Of a DNA stretch of 16,439 nt, positions 1 to 7,106 are shown one piece after another. The stretch covers positions 1 through 16,439 of the forward strand of contig DCGM01000061.1 of the NCBI GenBank assembly GCA_002315255.1, given 5' to 3'. Under the pieces are notes generated by a model, which worked only from the letters and a program-made list of their open reading frames with translations, did not search any database and was not told where the DNA came from. A program made the translations under genes and the position numbers. Origin of the DNA: Lachnospiraceae bacterium UBA1778 (GTDB lineage: Bacteria > Bacillota > Clostridia > Lachnospirales > Lachnospiraceae). The number at the start of each line of letters is the position of its first letter. The first letter of the stretch is position 1.

Positions 1-206
1 AAGAGGCAGATGCTTTCTTCATCATGCCAGTCCGGCTGGGACAGGATCGCAACTTTATAGCCGTGCGCTTCCAAAACCCGGCTGATGATCGCCGGGCCGA
101 AGGACGAATGGTCGACGTACGCGTCCCCGATCACATAGACGAAATCCGGGCGCTCCCAACCTCTTCTTTTTACATCTTCCGGGCAGACCGGCAAAAAGTC
201 ACGCAT
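1..206 (-). CDS. ygiQ: YgiQ family radical SAM protein, N-terminal fragment
   Basis: Only the first 68 codons are inside the window; the gene runs off the left edge. The protein starts MRDFLPVCPEDVKRRGW and continues with DFVYVIGDAYVDHSSFG and AIISRVLEAHGYKVAIL, the highly typical opening of the YgiQ/UPF0313 radical SAM family, whose N-terminal domain resembles a B12-binding fold. The radical SAM CxxxCxxC motif would lie further on and cannot be checked. The ATG at 206 has a good ribosome binding site (AAGGAG, 5 nt upstream). The gene follows sdaA by 88 nt with no convincing promoter between them, so it may be cotranscribed. The biochemical role of the family is not established. Confidence 0.9.
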   Translation of the reverse strand, partial: MRDFLPVCPEDVKRRGWERPDFVYVIGDAYVDHSSFGPAIISRVLEAHGYKVAILSQPDWHDEESICL

Positions 207-259
207 TACTTCTCCTTATAGCCTCATTCTTTCCTTCTTAGATTCGCTGACATGAGCCC

Positions 260-315
260 CGCTCATTCGTTCTCGCTTCCCTTTACCGGTCCGCTTATTC
301 GTTCTCGTTTTCCTT
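260..315. repeat. Imperfect direct repeat over the sdaA stop codon (24 nt, period 32)
   Basis: Positions 260-283 and 292-315 match at 21 of 24 bases, separated by 8 nt. On the minus strand the right copy encodes the last residues of serine dehydratase (KENENE and TAA). The left copy, just past the stop, would encode KGSENE followed by TGA in its own frame. It looks like a tandem duplication of the gene's 3' end. Confidence 0.75.
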
Positions 316-1506
316 CTCCTGGTACATGACCGCAAGTCCGCCGTGCGATGTCTCTTTGTACCGTTCGTCCATATCAAGTCCGGTGCGGTACATCGTTTCT
401 ACGATATCATCAAACGAAATCTTTCGCGTTTCCGTTAAGAATCGCGACAGGCTGACGCAGTTCATCGCACGGAGTGCTGCGACGGAGTTCCGCTCAATGC
501 ACGGAATCTGAACAAGTCCGTGGACCGGATCGCACGTCAATCCTAAATTATGTTCCATCGCGACTTCCGCCGCGTATTCGATCTGGTCAATGTCCAAGTG
601 GTACAGGTAAGCGAGTCCCGCAGCCGCCATGGAGCAGGCGCTTCCGATTTCGGCTTGACAGCCGCATTCTGCACCGGAGATCGACGCATTGGTACGGATG
701 ATGTTTCCGAAAAGCCCCGCCACTGCAAGCGCATCGATAATCTCATGCGCCGGGAATCCGCGATCGTGCGACATATAATAGAAGACGGCCGGAATAACGC
801 CGCAGCTTCCGCAGGTCGGCGCCGTAACGACTACATGCTCGGATGCGTTTTCTTCGCTGACTGCAAACGCGTACGCCGCCACCAGACGGTTCATGGCGAT
901 GTCGGAGTCCTCATTGTAGCAGCGCTTCTCATAAAGCCCCTTCGCCTTCCGGCTGATATTGAGCCCGCCCGGCAGGATTCCTTCCGTGGCAATGCCCCGC
1001 TCGACAGCGAGTTCCATCATGTACCAGACGCCTTCCAGATACTGCCGAAGACCGTCGCCTTCCTTCCGATAGATATACTCGCTAAGCGAAATATTTTCGG
1101 CTTTACATTTATCGCGAATCGCTGAAAAAGTCCGCTCCTCGTAAACTTCGCGCTCGTCTTCATTCTCTTCGCCTTCGATACGGATGGAGCCGCCGCCGAT
1201 ACTGAAAATCCGCTTGTTTTCGATCTCCTTCCCGTCCTGGAAGACGCGGAAACACATCGTGTTCGGATGCGGCAGATCGCCCGTAACTTTATCAAAGAAG
1301 ACCTCCGCATTCGGAAGTGCTTCCAAAATCGCCTTTTTCGTACTATGCCCTTCACCGGTGTGCGCCAGTGAACCATAGAGCGTTACCTCGAAACGGTCCG
1401 CTTCCGGAAAACGCTTCCCCATGATGAAAGCTGCATTGTACGGGCCGACCGTATGTGAACTGGACGGGCCGTTTCCGATTTTATAAACGCTTTTAATTGT
1501 TTTCAT
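295..1506 (-). CDS. sdaA: L-serine dehydratase (L-serine ammonia-lyase), iron-sulfur-dependent, single chain
   Basis: Converts L-serine to pyruvate and ammonia with an oxygen-sensitive [4Fe-4S] cluster, in the cytoplasm. This is the one-chain form (403 residues): an N-terminal beta domain with the SSSHTVGP motif (residues 15-22) and GSLAHTGEGHSTKKAI (45-60), then an alpha domain with APTCGSCG (229-236). Likely cluster cysteines are C283, C325 and C336; their spacing of 42 and 11 equals that of C343, C385 and C396 in the Legionella enzyme. The ATG at 1506 is chosen because GGAGGA lies just upstream and the protein then starts in the family way (MKTIKSVYKIGNGPSSSHT). The frame stays open further upstream only through a repeat region and has no ribosome binding site there. 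Oddity: the C-terminus ends QEKENENE, without the C-terminal cysteine described for the Legionella enzyme. Confidence 0.95.
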   Translation of the reverse strand: MKTIKSVYKIGNGPSSSHTVGPYNAAFIMGKRFPEADRFEVTLYGSLAHTGEGHSTKKAILEALPNAEVFFDKVTGDLPHPNTMCFRVFQDGKEIENKRIFSIGGGSIRIEGEENEDEREVYEERTFSAIRDKCKAENISLSEYIYRKEGDGLRQYLEGVWYMMELAVERGIATEGILPGGLNISRKAKGLYEKRCYNEDSDIAMNRLVAAYAFAVSEENASEHVVVTAPTCGSCGVIPAVFYYMSHDRGFPAHEIIDALAVAGLFGNIIRTNASISGAECGCQAEIGSACSMAAAGLAYLYHLDIDQIEYAAEVAMEHNLGLTCDPVHGLVQIPCIERNSVAALRAMNCVSLSRFLTETRKISFDDIVETMYRTGLDMDERYKETSHGGLAVMYQEKENENE

Positions 1507-1530
1507 GCTTCCTCCGTGCGATAATTGATT

Positions 1531-1632
1531 CTCTCGTAGATGCTTCTTCTGCAGCTGCTTCTTCTGTAGATGATTTCTCGAAACTCTTTTCCGTAGATGA
1601 TTCCTCCATAATCTTTTCCGTAGATTATTACC
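1531..1632. repeat. Degenerate tandem repeat in the sdaA leader (periods 27-30 nt)
   Basis: A core TTyykycGTAGATgaTT occurs four times, with the GTAGAT at 1536, 1566, 1593 and 1620, giving periods of 30, 27 and 27 nt. A 15-nt sub-repeat (GCTTCTTCTGyAGmT) fills the longest interval. All periods are multiples of three, which keeps minus-strand frames open and creates a spurious basic N-terminal extension on serine dehydratase. The tract fills most of the 136-nt gap between sdaA and the gene before it. Confidence 0.7.
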
Positions 1633-1642
1633 AGGAGTCCTC

Positions 1643-3166
1643 TCAATGAACACTTATCCGGAACTCCCCCCTCGCAGGCGTTTCGTTTCCATAGGTGTCG
1701 AGCCCCTGAATCGTAACTTTGATCGTTTTTTCTGAACACGCTGTACTGATATCGAACAGATTGTACGCTTCAAAAACTGATTTTCCGATGGACTTCCCGT
1801 CAATTCTCTCCATCAGCAGTTTCCGGTCTTCAGTCCAGGTCTTCGTTCCGTCATCAAATGTATAGCGGAGCGTCTCAATGCGATTCCGGATCGCATAGAC
1901 ATTTTCCGGCTTCAACACAAAGTCTTTCGGATCCAGCTGGAATGGGCGGACGACGCACATGACGCCGATCCGGTCGCCCGGGTTTACAATGACCGAACCG
2001 CCGAATCCGGCTTCAGAAAGCGAACCCGCTTGGGCTTTGTCCGATGCCCGGCGCTCGTCTGTCGAAAAGCCCGGCCGCATCGATACGACCGCTTCTTCAT
2101 TTAAGTTAAAGACATTCTCTTTCGCCAGTTCATTTACGGTGTCAATCCGGCAGACCCGTAAGCACTCGTCCTTTCCGAAGGGAACCACTTTCCCTTCCCG
2201 CTCGTCCGGTTTTCCTTTTCGGATGACCGCTTCGCCGATATCGTAAGCGTATGCCTGGAACCGCTCCGGATTTCCGACTTCGTTCCGCGATTGGAGGAAC
2301 GAAAGTTCCGTTTCATACGAGGTGCTGTCCTCTTCCATCAGATAGACGAAAAGGTGTGTTTTCGTGTCGAGATACGATGCGAGATCGTTTGCCCGATACA
2401 TCGGAAGGAGCCCCATATGGTAATACCAGGTTCCGAGATACGGGTCGAGATACCCGGGGAGGCAGTCGTTGATGACAGCAATTCCCTGCTCCGCGGCCCA
2501 TTTTTTCATCCGCGCCTTATGCTCCGTCGGATTAAACCGGCAGATCAGCTGGTTCTCCTGCCGCGCGATATGAATGATCTTTTCATCCTCCGCCAGGATA
2601 TGCTTCTCATCCCTTGCAAGGATATCTTTCTTATTCGCCGATGGTACTGTTTGCTCGTTCGCACCATCAGTCGCGCTCAATGTCACGCGCACCCGGTAGT
2701 CGCCCATCGGGAGCGCCTCGTACGGTTCACCGTTTTCGTCCCGAAAGCCAATTCCGTCATCCACCGGAAGCCCGTGCGCCGGATCGGTGGCCGAGACGAT
2801 TACAGCTTTAAACGAGGTGTCCGAATACCATGCCTTGATCGTCGCATTGGTAAGAGATGCCGACGGGTTTGCCGGATCTTCCACTAAAAGCTCCGGAAAG
2901 CCAAACGCCAGCAGCTTCTCCTTCCCGGGATCCAGTTCCTCTTTATAACCAGTGAGGTCGGGATGCGCTAAGAAAAGGCGGCGGCAGTTTTTCTCTGTCG
3001 TCCGCGCATAGCGCAGGCGGTTCCCCGAAAGGTCTGATAAGACCACTTCGAGGCATGCTTTTCCTGGGAGCGGCGAATCCGATTCGATTTCGCCGTTCAC
3101 CATCATATTTCTCCGATAATCGACGAATCCGCTCTCACCGGGATTCGTGATGCGTAATCTGACCAT
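1643..3166 (-). CDS. Hypothetical protein, 507 residues, family not recognised
   Basis: I do not recognise this protein. It has no signal peptide, membrane span or familiar catalytic motif, so it is probably a soluble cytoplasmic protein. Its make-up suggests beta-rich ends (residues 1-165 and 385-507, with segments such as GDYRVRVTLSA and KTIKVTIQGLDTYG) around a mixed centre. The centre has a charged 8-residue repeat (DILARDEK, HILAEDEK; 181-196) and an aromatic-rich stretch with DPYLGTWYYHMG (241-252). The ATG at 3166 has AAGGAA about 5 nt upstream. Codon use looks like its neighbours and the frame is unbroken over 1.5 kb, so it is a real gene. It starts just after a hairpin ending the phosphatase gene, with no clear promoter between, and is followed 136 nt later by sdaA. 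Confidence 0.8.
   Translation of the reverse strand: MVRLRITNPGESGFVDYRRNMMVNGEIESDSPLPGKACLEVVLSDLSGNRLRYARTTEKNCRRLFLAHPDLTGYKEELDPGKEKLLAFGFPELLVEDPANPSASLTNATIKAWYSDTSFKAVIVSATDPAHGLPVDDGIGFRDENGEPYEALPMGDYRVRVTLSATDGANEQTVPSANKKDILARDEKHILAEDEKIIHIARQENQLICRFNPTEHKARMKKWAAEQGIAVINDCLPGYLDPYLGTWYYHMGLLPMYRANDLASYLDTKTHLFVYLMEEDSTSYETELSFLQSRNEVGNPERFQAYAYDIGEAVIRKGKPDEREGKVVPFGKDECLRVCRIDTVNELAKENVFNLNEEAVVSMRPGFSTDERRASDKAQAGSLSEAGFGGSVIVNPGDRIGVMCVVRPFQLDPKDFVLKPENVYAIRNRIETLRYTFDDGTKTWTEDRKLLMERIDGKSIGKSVFEAYNLFDISTACSEKTIKVTIQGLDTYGNETPARGEFRISVH
2579..2626. repeat. 24-bp tandem duplication inside the 507-residue hypothetical gene
   Basis: Positions 2579-2602 and 2603-2626 match at 18 of 24 bases and encode two adjacent 8-residue units, DILARDEK and HILAEDEK. 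Its length is a multiple of three and it leaves the frame intact. Confidence 0.75.
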
Positions 3167-3189
3167 CCGTTCCTTTTCTTTCTTATCGA

Positions 3190-3216
3190 AAGACCCGCAG
3201 ACAGCCTGCGGGTCTT
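3190..3216 (-). terminator. Probable intrinsic terminator after the SpoIIE-type phosphatase gene
   Basis: A perfect 11-bp GC-rich stem (3190-3200 with 3206-3216) closes a 5-nt loop. On the minus strand it is followed only by TTTCGATAAG, so the U-tract is weak. It starts 22 nt after the phosphatase stop codon and ends about 24 nt before the start of the 507-residue gene, so read-through into that gene is possible. Confidence 0.7.
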
Positions 3217-3238
3217 CTGTTTATCGGTCTCATCCAGA

Positions 3239-4693
3239 TCAGTGGACTTTAACTCCTAACATCGTAATATCGTCAAACTGCTCCGCTTCGCCGACAAACT
3301 CGTCGACTTCCGTCAGAATATCGCTGATCTGATCGCTGATGGCCTCATCGCTGAACCGGTCAATGCAGTCTAACAGGCGGTTTTCACCGAAGAACTGCTT
3401 GTCGAGATTAGCAGCCTCCGTAACACCATCTGTATACAGGAAGAGCTCGTCGCCCTTCTCCAGCCGGGTCTCATTCTCCTGATAAACCGTTCCTTCGATT
3501 CCGGCGAGAACGAAGCCGGAGCGGCCCTTCATATAAACCGCCTGCTCGCCCTTCCGCTTAATGATCGGCGGATTGTGGCCGGCGCTGACATAACGCACGA
3601 TACCGGTGGAAACTTCAAAGATTCCGCACCAGACGGTGACGAAAAGGCCTGCCGAGTTATGCTCGCAAAGCTGGTCGTTCGCATTCTTCATCGCCTTCGC
3701 CGGCGAAATACCTAACTGCAGCTGGTTTTTGATGATTGTCTTCGAAATCATCATGAACAATGCGGCGCCGACTCCCTTTCCGGACACATCGGCGATCAGG
3801 AAGGCTACATGGTCCGAATCGACACAGAAATAGTCATAGAAATCGCCCCCGACTTCCTTCGCAGGAATATTCTTCGCGTAAAGCTCGACATTCTCGTGCT
3901 CCGGATATGCGGGCATGGTACGCGGAAGGACGTTCGTCTGAATCTCCTGTGCGAGGTTTAATTCGGTCTTAATGCGCGCGGTCTTCTGGGTGATCTCGTT
4001 CTGCATATCGATGAGCTGACGGCCCTTTTTTGCAATCAGGATGCAAATAAGGGTGACCATGGAGAAAATGATAAATCTCGGAACATAATCGTTCTGGAAA
4101 TAACTTCTGACATAGGTGAGGCGGTCAAAATCAAGCGCCATAATCGAGGCGCGAAGCCCCTGGTCAATCGTAATCGTCGTTCCCTCCGGAAGCGGAAGGA
4201 CGTTAATATTGACGATTCCCATGTACGAACAGACGGTCGTCGAAAATCCGAAAAAGACCACCGAAACGATGGATGTGAAAATACTGACCTTCACATTGAA
4301 ATAGCGGATGGCCAAAAGCGCCGGGATAATTGTGACCAATACAACATTATGGCCAAGCGTCGCGCTCATAGCGGCTGCTTCCAATACGATTCCCGCAAGG
4401 AGCGCATATTTCAGCCATGGTCTGTCGCCGCGGAAGATAAAGTTCATCGCGCGGATGACAATCGAAATGCCGATTGCGATCAGCACGGTTTCACGCATCA
4501 GGGGCTTGTCTGCTGTAAAAACGCCCATTTCGTTCAACGCCAGCACGAGCAGCATGCCGAGCGACATCCATAGGGCCACAGAGCCCATCAGCATGTTCGC
4601 AGTCAGCTCGTTCGCGGCATTCAGATCACCGGTACCGATCAGCAGTTGAATTCTTTTTTTCAGTTTCTGTGCAAATTGTCTGATTGTTTCCAT
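3239..4693 (-). CDS. Membrane-anchored PP2C-type serine/threonine phosphatase with SpoIIE domain (RsbU-like)
   Basis: A 484-residue phosphatase. The N-terminal part has about six hydrophobic spans (roughly 33-53, 68-87, 94-113, 115-131, 135-156 and 207-222), with a 50-residue probably external loop before the last. A linker helix with LAQEIQTNVLPRTMP (247-261) leads to the SpoIIE/PP2C domain. Metal-binding aspartates are visible in GGDFYD (D284), ADVSGKG (D302), YTDGVTEA (D422) and FDDITML (D474, D475), so the enzyme should be active. Related proteins dephosphorylate anti-anti-sigma factors in partner-switching control of sigma factors. No anti-sigma kinase or STAS-domain partner is in the window, so its target is unknown. 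Start ATG has AGGAGA 5 nt upstream. It lies 97 nt after the aminotransferase gene and may have its own promoter. Confidence 0.93.
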   Translation of the reverse strand: METIRQFAQKLKKRIQLLIGTGDLNAANELTANMLMGSVALWMSLGMLLVLALNEMGVFTADKPLMRETVLIAIGISIVIRAMNFIFRGDRPWLKYALLAGIVLEAAAMSATLGHNVVLVTIIPALLAIRYFNVKVSIFTSIVSVVFFGFSTTVCSYMGIVNINVLPLPEGTTITIDQGLRASIMALDFDRLTYVRSYFQNDYVPRFIIFSMVTLICILIAKKGRQLIDMQNEITQKTARIKTELNLAQEIQTNVLPRTMPAYPEHENVELYAKNIPAKEVGGDFYDYFCVDSDHVAFLIADVSGKGVGAALFMMISKTIIKNQLQLGISPAKAMKNANDQLCEHNSAGLFVTVWCGIFEVSTGIVRYVSAGHNPPIIKRKGEQAVYMKGRSGFVLAGIEGTVYQENETRLEKGDELFLYTDGVTEAANLDKQFFGENRLLDCIDRFSDEAISDQISDILTEVDEFVGEAEQFDDITMLGVKVH

Positions 4694-4745
4694 AGTCTCT
4701 CCTGATGAAATACTCTTTGCATAAAAGCAGTCTGTTCTATTAATG

Positions 4746-4756
4746 GTTATACTATA
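4746..4756 (-). promoter_or_regulatory. Possible -10 region ahead of the phosphatase gene
   Basis: On the minus strand, overlapping TATAGT and TATAAC hexamers lie about 55 nt before the phosphatase start in an AT-rich gap. No good -35 hexamer sits at the right distance, so this is only a candidate. A hairpin with a 1-nt bulge (4762-4770 with 4775-4784) lies just upstream. Confidence 0.25.
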
Positions 4757-4790
4757 ATTTTCTGAAAAACGCGAGTTATTTCAGTTCTGT

Positions 4791-5984
4791 TCAATATTCC
4801 CGGATGAGCCGCTCAAATGCCGGCAATGACCTCTCGATCATCTCTTTTTTCACGCAATACGCGAGCCGCAGATATCCTTTGCAGCCGAAGGAGTCAGATG
4901 GCACGAGGAGAAGGTTCTCCCCTTTTGCGCGCTCTGAAAAAGCGCGTGCATTTCCGCCCGGCGCTTTTACAAAAAGATAGAAGGCGCCATCCGGATGGAT
5001 GCAGCTGTAGCCCATTCTCACGAGAGAATTATAGAGAAGATCGCGGTTCTCGCGATACTGGTTTAAATCCGAGGTAAGATCCGCGCATTCTGCCGCGACG
5101 CGCTGGAGCATGGCCGGCGCACAGACATAACCGAGCGCTCGGGCTGCACCGCAGACTGCCGCAAAAATGTCCGCCGAGTCTTCGATATCCTCCGGCACAT
5201 AAAGATAGCCGATCCGTTCGCCAGGAATCGACAGTGATTTACTGAACGAATAGCAGACAATCGAATACTCATATTCATTCGGGAAGAACGGTACGCGCGT
5301 TTCCGCATCATACACAAGCTCCCGATACGGTTCGTCAGAAATCAGGTAGATCGGATGCCCGTATTCCTTCATTTTATTCCGCAAAAAGGCGACCAGTTTT
5401 TCGACGGTATCCGGACGAAGGACGGAGCCGGACGGGTTATTCGGGGTATTGATGATAATCCCCCTCGTATGCGGCGTGAACGCCTTTTCCAGCGCTTCAA
5501 ACTGAATCTGGAACTCCTTTTCGTCGGCTTCTGCAATGACGAATTTCGCGCCTGCTGCCTCCGTAAAGACCTTATACTCCGGGAAGAACGGCGCAACCGC
5601 TACAAACTCGTCAGACGGGTCGGCCGTGAGCGTGCTTAAAATGATGCAAAGGCCCGCTGCCGCACCGGTCGTGATATAAAAGTTTTGGAAGGTGGAGTTC
5701 CGTCCAAAACGGCGGTTTACATTCTCAGACATCGCCTCGCGGACGCTCTTTTCGCCGGGGCCGGAGGTATAGCCGTGAAGCTTCGCAGGCTCCATCGTCT
5801 GTTCAAGCTGAATCACGAGCTCGTCTACCTTCTTCGGCGGGTCAATGCTCGGGTTTCCCAAACTGAAATCAAACACATTCTCGCGTCCGACCTCGGCTGC
5901 CCGCTGATTTCCGTATTCAAACAGCTTCCGGATTTCCGACGGCTGTTTTCCCAGCGCCAATGCTTTCTCATTCAGGTCCGCCAT
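4791..5984 (-). CDS. Pyridoxal phosphate-dependent class I aminotransferase
   Basis: A 397-residue fold-type I aminotransferase of the aspartate aminotransferase superfamily, close to the clostridial proteins that begin with LNEKALALG...IRKLFEYG and FDFSLGNPSIDPP. Visible cofactor and substrate residues: TGAAAG (106-111) for the phosphate, N183 in NNPSG, D217 and Y220 in SDEPYREL, the Schiff-base lysine K249 in SFSKSLSIPGERIGY with R257 for the phosphate, and R373 for the substrate carboxylate. The substrate cannot be told from sequence. The ATG at 5984 is chosen because AGGAGG lies 7-8 nt upstream and the protein then starts in the family way; a start at 6017 would overlap uxuA. Only 1 nt separates it from the uxuA stop, so the two genes are probably translationally coupled. 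Confidence 0.93.
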   Translation of the reverse strand: MADLNEKALALGKQPSEIRKLFEYGNQRAAEVGRENVFDFSLGNPSIDPPKKVDELVIQLEQTMEPAKLHGYTSGPGEKSVREAMSENVNRRFGRNSTFQNFYITTGAAAGLCIILSTLTADPSDEFVAVAPFFPEYKVFTEAAGAKFVIAEADEKEFQIQFEALEKAFTPHTRGIIINTPNNPSGSVLRPDTVEKLVAFLRNKMKEYGHPIYLISDEPYRELVYDAETRVPFFPNEYEYSIVCYSFSKSLSIPGERIGYLYVPEDIEDSADIFAAVCGAARALGYVCAPAMLQRVAAECADLTSDLNQYRENRDLLYNSLVRMGYSCIHPDGAFYLFVKAPGGNARAFSERAKGENLLLVPSDSFGCKGYLRLAYCVKKEMIERSLPAFERLIREY

Positions 5985-5985
5985 T

Positions 5986-7056
5986 CTATTCCCTCCTGCT
6001 TTTTTCAATCGCCTCAATCAAGCCGTTGATATAGGCCGCGCCCAAGGCACGGTCAAAGAGTCCATAACCCGGGATTCCTTTTTCGCCCCAGATCATCCTT
6101 CCGTGATCCGGCCGGACCGGACCGTCAAAACCGATGTCGAAAAGAGCTTTGACGATCTCATACATATCAAAGCTTCCATCGCTTGACAGATGGCTTGCTT
6201 CCTCAAAATCATCCGGAGAATTGAACCGAAGATTCCGGATGTGTGCGAAATGGATTCTTCCTTTTAAACTGCGGATCATATGCGGAAGATTGTTTTTCGG
6301 ATTCGTCCCATAAGAGCCGCTACAGAATGTGATTCCGTTATGCGGGTTGTCCACAGCCTTCATCAGGCGAAGAATATTTTCCTCATTGATAATGATTCGG
6401 GGAAGCCCGAAAATCGGCCATGCAGGGTCATCCGGGTGGATCGCCATATTGATATCATATTTGTCGCAGACCGGCATGATCCGTTCGAGGAAATACTTCA
6501 GATTTGCAAACAGCTTTTCGCAGTCCATACCTCTGTAGCGGTCGAAAAGCTCCTTCACCCCCGCGAGCCTTTCCGGCTCCCAGCCGGGCAGAAGCGCTCC
6601 GTTTGCGTCGCCTTCCATCGCATCAAACATCGTTTCCGGGTTCAGCGCGTCAATCGCCGCTTTCGAATAGGCCATGGCAGTCGAACCGTCCTCGCGCTTC
6701 CGCGCCAAATCCGTCCGAATCCAGTCAAACACCGGCATAAAGTTATAGCAGACGAGATGAATATCCTCCTCGCCGACAGCCTCCAATGACCGGATATAGT
6801 TTTCGATGTAATAATCCCGCTCCGGTCCGCCGATCTTGATCTCGTCATGCACGTTGATCGATTCGATGCCGGAAAGTTTTAAGCCCGCGGCTTCCACTTC
6901 ATCCTTCAAGTTCTTTACTTCTTCGCGGGTCCAGATTTCTCCGGGTTTTTTATCATATAAAGCTGTGATAACTCCCCGCACACCGGGAACCTGCCGGATC
7001 TCTTCCAACGTAATGGTGTCATGCTCGCTGCCAAACCATCTTAATGTCATTTCCAT
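5986..7056 (-). CDS. uxuA: Mannonate dehydratase
   Basis: Dehydrates D-mannonate to 2-keto-3-deoxy-D-gluconate in glucuronate breakdown. The 356-residue length is that of the Firmicutes form, shorter than the E. coli enzyme. Typical segments are MTLRWFG at the start, GIESINVHDEIKIG (63-76), HPDDPAWPIFGLPRI (207-221), FCSGSYG (244-250), FAHIRN (270-275) and RPDHGRMIWGE (315-325). H207, C245, H272 and D317 are the expected metal ligands, with H318 and tyrosine near 331 in the catalytic region. AAGG lies 7 nt before the ATG. It follows a DMT transporter (50 nt) and runs into an aminotransferase. No uronate isomerase, mannonate oxidoreductase, KDG kinase or KDG aldolase is in the window, so the rest of the pathway must be elsewhere. 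Confidence 0.96.
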   Translation of the reverse strand: MEMTLRWFGSEHDTITLEEIRQVPGVRGVITALYDKKPGEIWTREEVKNLKDEVEAAGLKLSGIESINVHDEIKIGGPERDYYIENYIRSLEAVGEEDIHLVCYNFMPVFDWIRTDLARKREDGSTAMAYSKAAIDALNPETMFDAMEGDANGALLPGWEPERLAGVKELFDRYRGMDCEKLFANLKYFLERIMPVCDKYDINMAIHPDDPAWPIFGLPRIIINEENILRLMKAVDNPHNGITFCSGSYGTNPKNNLPHMIRSLKGRIHFAHIRNLRFNSPDDFEEASHLSSDGSFDMYEIVKALFDIGFDGPVRPDHGRMIWGEKGIPGYGLFDRALGAAYINGLIEAIEKSRRE

Positions 7057-7106
7057 AGCATCACCTTCCTCTATCCTTTAATGCGCTTTTCGCGCAGTTT
7101 TTCGTT

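Noticed and set aside
252..266. Hairpin ATGAGC-CCC-GCTCAT after sdaA as a terminator
   Set aside because: The stem is only 6 bp with a 3-nt loop and no U-tract follows on the minus strand.
550..1125. A 191-codon plus-strand frame opposite serine dehydratase
   Set aside because: It lies entirely opposite a well-supported gene, has no family resemblance and is explained by the codon pattern of the other strand.
1507..1653. A 49-residue basic N-terminal extension of serine dehydratase
   Set aside because: It begins with GTG without a ribosome binding site and is made by an in-frame tandem repeat; the ATG at 1506 has GGAGGA and gives the family's normal start.
4762..4784. Bulged hairpin after the aminotransferase gene as a terminator
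   Set aside because: AT-rich with a bulge and not followed by a U-tract; kept only as a remark on the phosphatase promoter region.
7081..7097. Hairpin TGCGC/GCGCA between the DMT and uxuA genes
   Set aside because: Five base pairs only, with T residues on the wrong strand for the operon; the genes are only 50 nt apart and likely cotranscribed.
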